Positions 52,589 through 63,300 are shown, counted from the first letter of the stretch. The stretch: DNA of 64,000 nt from Dermabacteraceae bacterium TAE3-ERU27 (GCA_019218415.1 JAHUUL010000001.1:62001-126000), one strand, 5' to 3'. Notes: generated from the letters alone by a model not told the origin. A program made the numbers and translations.

Positions 52589-54430
52589 TCACATACCAGC
52601 GGCGGCCTTCAGCTCGGCAGCGTGCGCATCGGCGTTCAGGCCGACGACCAGGTGCCAGATGCCGCCACCGAGGGAGGCAACACCCTGCACGCCGCTGGCG
52701 GCGAGAGCGTCGGAATCAACCAGCGCGGCGTCCTTGACCTGAACCCGCACGCGGGTTTCGGCCACGGCGTCAACCGAAGCGATGTTGTCGGCGCCACCCA
52801 GACCGGCAACCCAGTTGCTGGCGGCGTCGGCGGGAACCTCGGCCACGGCGGTCGCGGTAGCGACAGCAGCCGGAGCAGCGGCAGCGGCTACGGGAGCCTC
52901 AGCCTTAGCGGCGGCCGGAGCGGCAGCGGCGGCGGGAGCCACGGTGCCGTTAGCGGCGGCTTCCTCGGCGGCAACGCGGGCGCGGATCTCTTCACGCTGT
53001 TCCGGGGTGCGGTAATCGGTGAAGATGATCAGCAGCATCGCGGTGAAGAACGCGGCGGCAATACCCGCGGCGTACAGCGGCACGTTGTTGAACGCCGGGA
53101 TCGTGATCAGCGAGGTGAACACGAAGCCGTTGATGGTGACGCCACCGCCGAGGCCCATGATCAGACCGCCGATGAAGCAGCCTGCGAGCATACGCGGGTA
53201 AACGCGCTTGTAGCGCAGGTGGATGCCGTACAGGGACGGCTCGGAGATACCACCGAGCAGGCCGGCTGCCAGCGCGCCGGAAGCGGTCTGACGCATCGTG
53301 GTGTCGCGGTCACGCCATGCCAGGTAGAGCACGCCGGCGGTAGCGCCGAAGCAGGCGAAGTTCCATGCGCCCATGGGGCCCTGGATGAAGTCGTAGCCGT
53401 AGGTGCTGATGTTCGCGAGCATGATCGCGTTCAGCGGCCAGTGCAGACCCAGCGGCACCATGAAGGGGTAGGCCAGCGGGATCGCAATGGCGAAGATGAC
53501 GGCGTTGAAGTGGTTGATCGACTGCAGCACACCAGCCAGGCCAGCGCCGACGTAGACGCCGATGGGGCCGATCAGGAAGGCGGTCAGCGGCAGCATGACC
53601 AGCATGGCGAGGAACGGCACGAAGATCAGCTGCAGGTTAGCGGGGATGATCTTCTTGAGGCCCTTGTAGAGGGCGCCCAGCACGAGGGCCATGATCAGGG
53701 GCGGGAACACCTGCGAGCTGTAGTTCTGCAGGGTCAGCGGCACGCCGAAGATGTCGATCATCTTCACGGTGGAGCCGAACAGGTTCATCTCGTAGGCCGA
53801 CTTGTGGTTTGCCAGACCGGAGAAGCCCGGCAGCATCAGCAGCGCCATGATCGCGAAACCAACCCACGGGTCGGCGCCGACCTTCTTGGAGGCGTTGTAG
53901 GCAACCATCAGCGGCAGGAACACGAACACGGACTGCCAGAGCAGGTTCATGAACTGCCAGCTGGCGGAAAGCTCGGTATCGGGGCTGGCCCAGTTGCCGA
54001 TCACGCCCAGGGTCGCCATCAGCGACATGAAGGTGATGAACAGGGACGCGCCCAGCAGGGAGCCCAGGATCGGACGGAACGAGTCGGAAAGGAACTCGAA
54101 CGCGTTGTCGATGAAAGCCGACTTGCCGCGCACGCCGCCGGAGCGGGCCTGAGCCTTGAGCTCGGCGTCGCTGAGCTGCTTGGCCTCGTTCATCTCGGGC
54201 AGGGCGTTGATCTCGTTGAATACCGTCTGCACGGCACCACCGATGATGACCTGGAAACGCTCGCCGCTCTGCGGCACCGAACCCATTACGCCGGGAATCT
54301 TATCTACAGCGGTGCCATCTACCTTAGATGCGTCAACCAGCTGGAACCTTAGCCGTGTTGCACAGTGGGTGAGGCTCTGGATGTTTCCGGCCCCGCCCAC
54401 CGCCTTCACGATGTCGGCTGCATTACTCAC
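52589..54430 (-). CDS. PTS sugar transporter EIIB-EIIC with a degenerate second EIIB domain
   Basis: A 613-residue membrane permease of the glucose/beta-glucoside PTS superfamily. Residues ~1-80 are EIIB with the phosphorylated cysteine (SLTHCATRLRFQL). Residues ~105-470 are EIIC with about ten membrane segments and the substrate-binding GGISEPSLYGIHLRYKR motif. An Ala/Pro/Glu-rich linker (~480-535) leads to a second EIIB-like domain (WVAGLGGADNIASVDAVAET, then RVRVQVKD) in which the cysteine is missing. The start is GTG 54430 with AAGGAGAAAA ahead of it. It lies 27 bases after the EIIA-HPr-EI gene, so the two form an operon. The sugar is not certain; glucose, GlcNAc and beta-glucosides are all possible. 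Confidence 0.88.
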   Translation of the reverse strand: MSNAADIVKAVGGAGNIQSLTHCATRLRFQLVDASKVDGTAVDKIPGVMGSVPQSGERFQVIIGGAVQTVFNEINALPEMNEAKQLSDAELKAQARSGGVRGKSAFIDNAFEFLSDSFRPILGSLLGASLFITFMSLMATLGVIGNWASPDTELSASWQFMNLLWQSVFVFLPLMVAYNASKKVGADPWVGFAIMALLMLPGFSGLANHKSAYEMNLFGSTVKMIDIFGVPLTLQNYSSQVFPPLIMALVLGALYKGLKKIIPANLQLIFVPFLAMLVMLPLTAFLIGPIGVYVGAGLAGVLQSINHFNAVIFAIAIPLAYPFMVPLGLHWPLNAIMLANISTYGYDFIQGPMGAWNFACFGATAGVLYLAWRDRDTTMRQTASGALAAGLLGGISEPSLYGIHLRYKRVYPRMLAGCFIGGLIMGLGGGVTINGFVFTSLITIPAFNNVPLYAAGIAAAFFTAMLLIIFTDYRTPEQREEIRARVAAEEAAANGTVAPAAAAAPAAAKAEAPVAAAAAPAAVATATAVAEVPADAASNWVAGLGGADNIASVDAVAETRVRVQVKDAALVDSDALAASGVQGVASLGGGIWHLVVGLNADAHAAELKAAAGM

Positions 54431-54457
54431 TTATTTTCTCCTTTTATTTCTGCAGTC

Positions 54458-57169
54458 TCACGCGTTGTCGACGGGCACCAGGGCGCGTACTTCTTCCGCG
54501 GTTGCACAGGTCAGGGCGCGGGCTGCCAGTTCCTTGCAGGCGTCAAGCGAGTATGCGCGCACGCTCGCCTTCACCTCGGGAATGGCGGGGATCGAGCAGC
54601 TCAGCTCGTCCACTCCAAGGCCGATCAGGATCGGCACGGCCTGCGGATCGGATGCGACGCCGCCGCAGACACCCAGCCACTTGCCCTTCCGGTGCAGGGC
54701 ACCGGCGGCGTTGTGGATGAGGCTCAGCACCGCCGGGTTGAGGGGGTCAACCTGGCTGGCGAGCTTCGGGTGTCCCCGGTCCATCGCGAGGGTGTAGCTG
54801 GTGAGGTCGTTGGTGCCGACGCTGAAGAAGTCGCACCCTTCCTCGTTAGCGAACTGGGTAGCCATGACCGCGACGGAGGGGACCTCCATCATGATGCCAA
54901 CGCTGATCTCGGCGGTGGTCGGGTGCTTGGCGCGTTCCTCGTCGAAGATCGCCTTGGCCTGACGCCAGTCGGCGATCGTGGCAATCATCGGGAACATGAC
55001 GTGCATCTTCGCGCCCGCATCGGCCGCAGAAAGGATCGCGCGGATCTGGGTGCGCAGGATTTCCGGCTTTTCCAGGCCGACGCGCACGCCGCGCACGCCC
55101 AGGAACGGGTTTTCTTCGTGCGGGATCGGCAGGTAAGCGAGCGGCTTGTCGCCACCGACGTCGAGGGTGCGCACGATCAGCGGCTGGCCGGGGGCCAGGG
55201 CGCGAGCGCACTCCGAATAAACCTCGGCCTGCTCGGTTTCGCTGGGGGCGCTGCGGCGTTCCATGAACACGAACTCACTGCGCAGCAGGCCGACGCCCTC
55301 GCCGCCCTTGCCCTGGGAGTCGCGTGCGTCCTGGGCGTTGCCAATGTTGGCCACTACCTGGATACGGTGACCGTCCTTGGTGACGGCGGGTTCGTCCTTG
55401 TGCGCTTCGGCTTCGGCCTTAGCCGCAGCCATGCGCGCCTGGCGCTGCTGAATCTCGGCGATCTGTTCTTCGCTGACGTTCTTGCGCAGGGTACCGGCGG
55501 TGCCGTCGAGGACCACGCGGCTGCCGTCGGCAATCTCGGTGGCGCGCTCTTCGATACCGGCCACGGCGGGCAGGTCTAGCGAGCGGGCGATGATCGCAAC
55601 GTGCGAGGAAGCGCCGCCGTGCACGGTAGCGAAACCAACCACCTTGCTGCGGTCGAGCTGCGCGGTGTCAGACGGGGTGAGGTCGTCGGCAATCAGCACG
55701 GTTCCCTCGGGCATCTCGGCTACCTCGCGCTTGGCACCGGTTAGACCGTCCAGCACGCGCTGGCCGACGTCACGAACGTCAACGGCGCGGCCCGCCAGCA
55801 CCTCGTTGTCGAGGCCTTCGAGCTGGTCGGCGAGCGCGGTGTAGGAGGCGCGCCAGGCGTGGGCGGCGCTCTTACCTTCCGCGATCTGCACGGTGGCGCG
55901 GTCGAGCAGGTCGGGATCGCCCAGGATTTCCTGGTGCGCAGCGAAGATCGCGGCGCGTTCTGCGCCGGACTCGGCCTCGACCTTCTTTTCCAGAATGCGC
56001 AGGTCGTAGAGGGATGCGTCGATGGCCGCGTTCAGCTTGGAACGCTCGGCGGCGGCATCGGCTGCGTGCTCTTCGATGGCTACCTCTTCGCGGCGCACCT
56101 GGAATACGGTGCCGACGGCCAGACCGGGCGAGGCTGACACGCCGACCAGGAGGTCTTCGTCTCCGGAGCGCGGGCGAACGGACTCGGTACTGGCGGCAGC
56201 GGCCAGGCCAGCGGGAGCGTCCACGTTGAGGCCACCGGTTTCGGTGGCGGGTTCCTGCGCGGCAGCGGTAGCGGCTGCACCGGCAGCGGCGGTTCCCGCC
56301 ACGGCGGCGGCCGCCGGGGCCGCGGCGTTGCCGCAGTCCTCGCCGAGGCCGCCACGGATAGCGTCGGCCACAACCTGCGCGGCTTCTTCGGCGTCCGGGC
56401 CGGTCGCTTCGACGGTCAGTTCCTGACCGTTAGCCACGCCAAGCGACATGATCGAGACGATGCTCTTTGCGTTTGCGGAATCGCTACCGCGCTTAATGCG
56501 CACGTCGGAAGCGAATTCCTTGGCGGTGGAGACCAGCGTTGCGGCCGGGCGGGCGTGCAGGCCGGTCGGGTTGGGAACCACTACGGGGCCGGCTTCGGCG
56601 ACCTTGACGCCCTCGGGGGCATCGGCGGGCGCTGCGGAAGCAACGGCGTGAGCGCCACCGGCCGCGGCTGCCGCGGGAACGGCAGTAGCGGCAGCGGCGG
56701 AAGAAGAGAGGGTCACGTATGCCGCGACGTCCTTGCCCGCGGTGACGTTACCGGTGGCGATGCGAATGCTGGCAACGGTGTCCATGTTCGCAACCACGGT
56801 CTGGGTGAGCACGCTGCGTGCACCCTGGGCAACGGTGTCCAGGTCAAAGCTAATCAGCAGATCGCCGGCCTTAACGCGGTCCCCCACGCGCACGGACGCA
56901 AAGAAGCCGTTGCCCTCCATGGCAACGGTTTCCAGGCCGATGTGCATGAGCACTTCGAGACCATTCTCGGTGCGCAGCGTTACGGCGTGCTGGGATGCCT
57001 GTAGGTCTACTACTTCGCCATCGGCCGGGGCCCGCAGCTCGCCTACCAGGGGGTCGATGGAGAAACCGTCTCCCACCATCTTCTTGGCGAACACTGGGTC
57101 CGGCACGGACTCTATCGGCAGCATGATGCCTGTGAGCGGCGCAAGCAGCTCGATCTCGGTTCCTGTCAT
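54458..57169 (-). CDS. PTS multiphosphoryl transfer protein, EIIA-HPr-EI fusion
   Basis: A 903-residue cytoplasmic protein starting at ATG 57169, six bases after AGGAGG. Residues ~1-150 are EIIA of the glucose type, with active His76 in EVLMHIGLETV. Residues ~190-280 are HPr, with His205 in PNPTGLHARPAA and a regulatory-serine-like site in ANAKSIVSIMSLG. After an Ala-rich linker, residues ~335-900 are enzyme I, with the active histidine in VHGGASSHVAIIARSLDLPA and the PEP-binding barrel (LLRSEFVFMERRSAPSETEQ; FFSVGTNDLTSYTLAMDRGH). It takes phosphate from PEP and passes it through its own domains to EIIB of the next gene, so the two proteins form a complete PTS. Confidence 0.92.
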   Translation of the reverse strand: MTGTEIELLAPLTGIMLPIESVPDPVFAKKMVGDGFSIDPLVGELRAPADGEVVDLQASQHAVTLRTENGLEVLMHIGLETVAMEGNGFFASVRVGDRVKAGDLLISFDLDTVAQGARSVLTQTVVANMDTVASIRIATGNVTAGKDVAAYVTLSSSAAAATAVPAAAAAGGAHAVASAAPADAPEGVKVAEAGPVVVPNPTGLHARPAATLVSTAKEFASDVRIKRGSDSANAKSIVSIMSLGVANGQELTVEATGPDAEEAAQVVADAIRGGLGEDCGNAAAPAAAAVAGTAAAGAAATAAAQEPATETGGLNVDAPAGLAAAASTESVRPRSGDEDLLVGVSASPGLAVGTVFQVRREEVAIEEHAADAAAERSKLNAAIDASLYDLRILEKKVEAESGAERAAIFAAHQEILGDPDLLDRATVQIAEGKSAAHAWRASYTALADQLEGLDNEVLAGRAVDVRDVGQRVLDGLTGAKREVAEMPEGTVLIADDLTPSDTAQLDRSKVVGFATVHGGASSHVAIIARSLDLPAVAGIEERATEIADGSRVVLDGTAGTLRKNVSEEQIAEIQQRQARMAAAKAEAEAHKDEPAVTKDGHRIQVVANIGNAQDARDSQGKGGEGVGLLRSEFVFMERRSAPSETEQAEVYSECARALAPGQPLIVRTLDVGGDKPLAYLPIPHEENPFLGVRGVRVGLEKPEILRTQIRAILSAADAGAKMHVMFPMIATIADWRQAKAIFDEERAKHPTTAEISVGIMMEVPSVAVMATQFANEEGCDFFSVGTNDLTSYTLAMDRGHPKLASQVDPLNPAVLSLIHNAAGALHRKGKWLGVCGGVASDPQAVPILIGLGVDELSCSIPAIPEVKASVRAYSLDACKELAARALTCATAEEVRALVPVDNA

Positions 57170-58085
57170 GGGTTCCTCCTGAACGAAATGCATAAAAAAC
57201 GCGACGTCCCACTAACATAGAGGCCCGGCAACATCGCGAATGAGATTAAGCATCCCCTATAAAGGGTGGGACCTAGAAATGAAAAACGGTTGCGCGTGAT
57301 AAGGAATACTTACTCTAGGGCCTTTGCGGGGGCAATGCTATGGGTGGGCCAGTAATACACATAACGCCAGGAACTGCACCATTACCGCCCTGACCGGCCA
57401 GAGCCCCAAATGGGAGCGTTCACATTAAATTTTCGTAACGGACGCTTTTTCGCTTCGTAACAGGGTTTCGCGGAAGCGAACTTTTTGGGCCGACGCGACG
57501 ATTTGCCGGTTAGTTAAGTACCTTTCTTTTATTAAAAGATAGTTAGGGCTTTTTCACAAGCAGTTTCGGGTGGCTTTGGCCCTTGTCGCACCGCTCGGGG
57601 CCTCAAGCCCCAAGCTCTCCTAAGCCCGGCGGCCCGTCATTCTGGCCCGGCCCCTCGTGCTACTTTCCCCGACTCACCGCATCCAGCCCGTGGGCGCGGG
57701 GCCACCGCCGTTACGCGTCCCGTTGACAGTTGGGTGCACTTTTGGTTGCCCCTTACGTTCAGGTGCACTTCCTGCGGGTTAAACCGCGTTTTCAAAGCAG
57801 TTAGTGCACCCAGACGTTAGGGGGCGGAAGTTACCAGCAGGAAGTGCACCCAGACGTCGCCGGTAGCCACACAGGAAACGGCGAACGGGAAGTTGAAGCG
57901 GGGAACCGTCAGGGAAAACAGAAAACGGGGCATGGAAACGAACAAGGGGCGTAGGAAAAGACAAGCACTCAGGCAAAGGCGCGGGGAAAGCGCGCAGCGA
58001 AGGCGGGATAGGGCATCTAGTCCGACGCCGGGTCGGCCACCCAACCTCGCACCGAGGTACCTCCGCGCGCCCCGGCCGTCCTCCG
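57170..58085. other. Non-coding region upstream of the PTS operon, with tetrad element copy 4
   Basis: These 916 bases hold the PTS promoter region. An A/T-rich stretch at 57425-57560 is the likeliest place for promoter elements. GTCCCAC (57207) and GTGGGAC (57265) form a distant inverted repeat. Tetrad copy 4 lies at 57722-57858 in inverted orientation. The right part (57890-58080) contains no convincing gene. Confidence 0.65.
57722..57858 (-). repeat. Tetrad repeat element, copy 4 (inverted)
   Basis: GTGCAC motifs begin at 57734, 57763, 57804 and 57844, giving intervals of 29, 41 and 40 bases, the exact mirror of the other copies. On the minus strand it reads ACGTCTGGGTGCACTT first and has the core CGCGGTTTAACCCGC. 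Confidence 0.87.
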
Positions 58086-60362
58086 TTAGAGGTACTTGCT
58101 CTTCTTGCCCCAGATCACCGCGAGCTCGTCGCGCGCGCGGGACGCCGCCACATAAAGCAGCGAACGCTCCCGTAGTTCCGCCTCGCGCCGCGCTTCGTCA
58201 TCGTAATCGACGCCGCGCGGCATCGAGATCTCGCCAACCTCGAACAGCAGCACCCGGGAAAACTCGATTCCCTTGGAACGGTGCATCGACATCACCACCG
58301 GCACACCGGCACGCACCGGGTTGCGGTCAACCACCTGTATGGCCACGCCGCACTCGCTCAGTGCCGACGCGATCCTGTCTCGCACCCGCACGTTCGGCGC
58401 GAGGATACCGATGTTTTCCAGGCCGACGTTGCCCCTGCCTAAGCCTCCGTTAGCGCTCTCTTTGATGTCGTTTACCCAGCCACGGATCGTTTTTGCCGCG
58501 CAGCTGATTCGCTCCTGTGAGGAGTCGCTGTGGAACGTGAACGGGGCGGCCCCGCTGCGCACCGACCGGTAGCGTTCTTCTCCCGGCCGCCCCGTGCCGA
58601 CGCTTCCACCGGTACCCGGTTCACCCGCAGCGCCCGGCCCGTCAGCCCCCGCAGCAGGAACTTCTGCCCCGGCACCTTCGCTCCCCGCCTCGCCGTCCTC
58701 CAGCGGTGCGGCGTAGTCGCCGCCGTCCAGAATCCGCATCGCGTATTCCAGGTTTTCGGCGGTGGTGCGGTAGTTCAGCGTGAGGCGGCGCGAGCGTCCG
58801 CGCACTTCGATCCCGTAGTGTTTCAGCACGATCCGTTCGCCGTAAATACGCTGGTGATCGTCTTGCGCGATGAAGATGTCGTTCGGCCCCGGCGCTACCA
58901 GTTCCCGCATCATCTGCCAGTGGCCCGGCTGTAGGTCCTGGGCTTCGTCTATCAGCACGTGGTCGGCCTGCCGCCGCCCGCCGTCCTGTTCGGCACCTAT
59001 TTTTAGGGCGCGGGCGGCCAGGAACGGCACTTCGGAGAAGCTGTAGGTTTCTTCGTTGGCGGCAGCCAGCCGGTAGGTTTCGATCACGCGCCAGACGGCG
59101 GCGCGCGTTATTCGCCCCAGTTTGCTGCCGCGCCCGATCCGCCTAGCCCGCAGGTATTCCCGCTGTTGCAGGATGTTTTGCGGCAGGATCACGCGCGAAT
59201 ATTCGGATTCAAAGAAGAAGCGGCTGGCCAGGTTCTCGGGCAGGCCGTAGCCGCTACTTTTAATCGCACCGGGCCAGGCGTAGCTGTCTTTGGTGATCCC
59301 TACCCTGGTGAGTGCCGACACGTGGCGGCCCAGCACTTCCTGCACCGCGCGCGGCGCGTGCTCGTTTCCGGTGAGGGCTTCGTTCGCCAGTTGGTCGGCT
59401 CCGCACACGTAGATGCCCGCCTCGCCCAGCCTTTCGGCGATTTTTACCTGCGGGTCGAGCTGGCGTACCTGCTGCGTGAGCGAATCCGCCAGGTTGCGGG
59501 TGAATGTGGTGAGTACGATCCGCGCCTGCGGGTTTACCCGCGCCAGCCGTACCGCGCGGTGCACCAGGATGATGCTTTTGCCGGTGCCCGCTCCGCCGGT
59601 CAGGCGGTAGGGGCCGTTCGTATCCTGTTTTACGTATTTACGCTGGTCAGGGTGCAGGAAGATGCGCCAGCTGGCGAAGTCTCCTTCGTCGATGGCGCGG
59701 GCCAGTTCTTCGTTTTTGTTGCTCAGGAAGTAGCGGCTGGCCGACTTTTCGCTGCACATTCCGCGCACCAAGTGTTCGTCGCCCTCGGGTTCGATCCGAT
59801 AGGTTTCGATGGTTTCCGCGAGGCTGCGCCCGCCCGCCAGGGTGGTGAGCGCTTCCAGCTGCCAGGCTGGCGCGCCCTGCGCGGCGGATACGAGTTCGGG
59901 CAGGCTGCGCACGGTCACGGCTGCGCGCGCGAGCGGTTCGTCAATGCCGAGCTGTCCAGTCAGTTCCGCCACGCTGGCGGTAATCAGCGGCTGGCCCGCG
60001 TTTTCTTCCGGTGCGGCGGGAGCTTCGGCGAGCGCACGCGGTTCCCCTTCGCGCACCTCGATCTGCCCGGTGACGGGGTTGGTGTCGATTTGCAGGGCAG
60101 CGGCGATTTTCGCCGCGCTGGCGGTTTCGCACACGCGGTGCAGGTAGTAGAACCTGTCGGGCACGAGTTCCACCATGATCGCGCTGTACGTGTCGTCGAT
60201 CCGGGTGGCACGCACCCGGTCGTCTAGCGCGCCGGGCACGGACTCGAGGGTTACTTTGCCCACGCGCAGTCTGGTGGTGTGGGCGATGGTGGCGTCCCTG
60301 GCCGCGAGCGGGACTTCGTATCCCTTTTGCAGGGCTATCGTGACCTGGTTTGCCTGGTTCAT
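58086..60362 (-). CDS. Superfamily 1 (UvrD/Rep-like) helicase with an N-terminal extension
   Basis: A 758-residue cytoplasmic protein. Residues ~1-230 are an extension without a known domain. The motor core follows: motif I TGGAGTGKSIILVHRAV near residue 265, motif II VLIDEAQDLQPGHWQMM, motif III IFIAQDDHQRIYGER, motif IV LTLNYRTTAENLEYAM, and C-terminal motifs VVMSMHRSKGIEFSRVL and LLYVAASRARDELAV. These define a UvrD-like 3'-5' DNA helicase. A low-complexity Gly/Pro/Ala insert lies near residues 565-605. Its ATG overlaps the stop of the giant helicase gene (ATGA), so the two are coupled. No exonuclease domain is evident. The pairing suggests repair or anti-phage defence. Confidence 0.85.
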   Translation of the reverse strand: MNQANQVTIALQKGYEVPLAARDATIAHTTRLRVGKVTLESVPGALDDRVRATRIDDTYSAIMVELVPDRFYYLHRVCETASAAKIAAALQIDTNPVTGQIEVREGEPRALAEAPAAPEENAGQPLITASVAELTGQLGIDEPLARAAVTVRSLPELVSAAQGAPAWQLEALTTLAGGRSLAETIETYRIEPEGDEHLVRGMCSEKSASRYFLSNKNEELARAIDEGDFASWRIFLHPDQRKYVKQDTNGPYRLTGGAGTGKSIILVHRAVRLARVNPQARIVLTTFTRNLADSLTQQVRQLDPQVKIAERLGEAGIYVCGADQLANEALTGNEHAPRAVQEVLGRHVSALTRVGITKDSYAWPGAIKSSGYGLPENLASRFFFESEYSRVILPQNILQQREYLRARRIGRGSKLGRITRAAVWRVIETYRLAAANEETYSFSEVPFLAARALKIGAEQDGGRRQADHVLIDEAQDLQPGHWQMMRELVAPGPNDIFIAQDDHQRIYGERIVLKHYGIEVRGRSRRLTLNYRTTAENLEYAMRILDGGDYAAPLEDGEAGSEGAGAEVPAAGADGPGAAGEPGTGGSVGTGRPGEERYRSVRSGAAPFTFHSDSSQERISCAAKTIRGWVNDIKESANGGLGRGNVGLENIGILAPNVRVRDRIASALSECGVAIQVVDRNPVRAGVPVVMSMHRSKGIEFSRVLLFEVGEISMPRGVDYDDEARREAELRERSLLYVAASRARDELAVIWGKKSKYL

Positions 60363-63300
60363 CGCCGTTCCTCGCTGCCTGTATGACGTGCGATTTCAGC
60401 GTACACAGCGGGGCCGGTTGCCGTGTAAACCTGCCAGCCTTCGCCGTTTAGGGCGTCGACCACTTCCTGGTCTTCCTCCACCAGTAGCGCCAGGTGGTGT
60501 TCGGGCCAGGTGAAATCGACCGGGTAGCCGGCCACTTCTTCGTCCATGACGGGCTTGGGTAGCCCTGCACTATAGATGGCCGACAGTTCCGCTAGGCATT
60601 CCAGCTCTTGCGCGATGGTTTGGAGGTTGGCCCAGTCTGCGGGTAGGTCCAACCTGGTGCCGCCCGCAGCGGCAGGTTCTGTGGTGCCCTCGGCTGGTTC
60701 TGGGCCGGTGGATTCTTCCGACGGCGCGGCTTCCTCCGCAGCGTGGGTTCCGGCGCGCACACCCGCCCCGGCCTGCACACCGCCCCCAACACCGGCACCG
60801 GCTTCCGCGCGGGTGGCGCTGGCGTTGAAGTTTTCCACCCCCAGCCCCTGTAGCAGGTTAGCTAGGTGCAGCCATTCGCCCCAGTAGCTGCGGAAGTCGG
60901 AATGGTAGGCGCCGTTACCGTCCAGGATCAGGTAGGCGGCGTATTCTCCCGTACCGCTGCCGATACCCGCTCCCGGGGCGTCTGCCGTCCTGTTAATGTA
61001 GCGCGCGGTGAACGGCCCGCTCTGCACCAGGGCAGTGTTGCTCTTCTCTGTATCGGCCCCTGGGCTCGTCTGTCTCTTGGCGTTCGCGCACAGCAGCAGG
61101 AAGCAGGTGTTTGCCAGGATCTTCAGCATGGGCTGTAGTTCTCTGCCCGGCCCCTGGCTGTCACGGCCGGAGCTTACCCAGCCCAGGATCGCCACGAGCA
61201 GGTTGATGGCGCTGCCTGTGAGCAGGGCTTCGGCTTCTTCCCTGGTAAACGCGCCGTTGGTGAGAACGGGGATGCTTCCCCCGATCGCGCCCAGCGTCGC
61301 ACCCAGCCCGGAGTTGTCCCCGCGCCAGTCGGGCGATACCCGCTGCCCGTTCAGCAGAGCATTGTTTTCGGCAGCGGTTTTTTGCCAGGCGGCTATGTCT
61401 CCGTGGGTGATAGCCAGCACCAGGTAGCCGTTTTCGCGCAGCACGGCGCGTTTTTCGGCGTCGTCCGCAGCCCGGTCGTTGGTTACGGTGGCGTGGTACT
61501 GGTAACCGTCGGTGTAGATCGCGATCCCGGCCAGGTTTTCGCGGACCGTGCTGCCCTGCCAGCGCAGCAGGAAGTCGGGCCGGGTGCCGTGGAGGTCGAT
61601 CTGTTCTTCGAGGGTGAAGTGCACACCGCAGATGTTGGCGCTGATGGTTTCGCCGCGTTGTCCGGTTTCGCTGCGCACCTTCCCCGCGGCCTGCCGGGTG
61701 AAGATATTCCGCATGAGTTCGCGGAACTGGATTTCCAGGGCGCTACCGCTGGTGTTGCGGCTTACCTGTTCGCTCAGTTCCCATTCGCCTTCGCCCAGGA
61801 TTTCTTGGAGCAGGGTTGCGGCCATCTGTCGGTTCAGCAGTTTGGCGTCGCTGCCCGCGCCGTATGCCTGTAGGCAGCGGTGGCAGGATTGCAGCTGTTC
61901 TCCCTGGCAGGGGCAGTTTTCTAGGGTTTCTAGGGCCGACGTCATGACGTGCCGCAGCGTTTCCGGTTCAGCTAGGTCTACCAGGTAGCCGGTGCCGCCA
62001 GGCACCGCGTCGTAGAGCAGCAGGGCTTTCGCGTCGGGTTTGATCGGGTCGTGGTTGCTGACGAACCTGATGTGGCCGGGAGCGCCGCCGAAGTGTTCGC
62101 GCAGCCCTAGTTCCAGCGCGGCCCGCAGGCTGGGCATGGCTTCTTTTTGGCTGCGGGCGCTGACGGCGCTGGGAAGCGAGATCAGCAGGATGTCGGTTTC
62201 GATGGTGCGGCTGATTACCACGTCCAGTTTGTCTACCTGTGCCGAGTTGCGGTGGGGGCAGAAAACCTGGTGTTCGCGGCGCATGTTTTTGTTGTTGTGC
62301 GCGTCCAGGTGGCCGCATTTGGGGCAGATCTTGAATCCCGGTACGGGGCGTTCTTCGCCGTTCAGGGTGACCTTGCGACTGGTGGGTTCGCCGTCCCTGC
62401 CCAGGTTGAATTCGCTGAGCGGGTGGTTGCGGTGCAGCATTACGGCAAGCTGGTTTCCCTGGCTTTCCCAGATGCGGGCCGCTTTATCCGCCTCTAGGTG
62501 CACGGTGTGGGCGGTGGTGAAATGTACCCGTTCGCGGTTGTCGGTGGCATCGTTGATGCGTGAATCGTAGCGTTGCGCGTTCGCGTATACCTGCCGCATT
62601 TCCACGGTTTCAAGCTGCTGGCCCGGGTCTTTCACTCCCCTATCGCCGCAGCCGCCGCAGGGCGGCATGGGGGCGTCGCGGCTGGTTGCCAAGTTCACGT
62701 AACCGCATTTGGCGCAGATCGCGATTTTCTTGAGGCGGGACGATTGGCTGCCGAGGTCTATCGAATCGATCTGCACGTGGGTGCCGTGGGCGTAGAAGTG
62801 TGCGCCGGGCGCTAGTTCGGTGATGGCGCTGGCCACGCCGCGTTCGTAGCGTTCCTCTAGCTGGCACCATTCCTGTTCGTGGTCGCGCCAGTTGAGGGTG
62901 ACCACCACTTCGGCGGTGTCGTCCACCAGCGTGAAGTTGGGCAGCAGGCCGTAGCGTTCCAGGGAACCGATCCAGTGCTGGTTGTCTATCTCGCTGAGTT
63001 CCTGGCGGGTGCGTACCTTGCTGGAGATGAGGCTGCGTTTTTCGCCTTCCTCGTGTTCGCGCTGGCGCTTTTGGAGGATTTTTTCTTCCTCGCCCAGCAG
63101 GTGCAGATCGTCTTTTAGCTGCTCTTTTTCTTCTCTGAGCGGCGTAAATTGGTTGTTTTCCAGCCGCTGGATCTGTTCCTGGATGTCTTTCAACCTGCGG
63201 CTTAGCGCTTCGCTTTCCTCTTTCCACGCCTGTGCGGCGCGGGAGATTTTTTCTGCCACGCCCCGGTTCTTCGCCCAGGTGCGCAGGTTAGTGGCGCTTT

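Noticed and set aside
52622-54352. A 576-codon open frame on the + strand opposite the PTS permease
   Set aside because: It has a Gly/His/Gln/Glu-rich, non-globular composition and is fully antisense to a permease with an intact EIIB active site and EIIC motif.
57420-57440. Possible Crp-type operator (GGGAGCGTTCACA) upstream of the PTS operon
   Set aside because: Only one half matches TGTGA/TCACA and the half-site spacing is wrong, so I do not call it.
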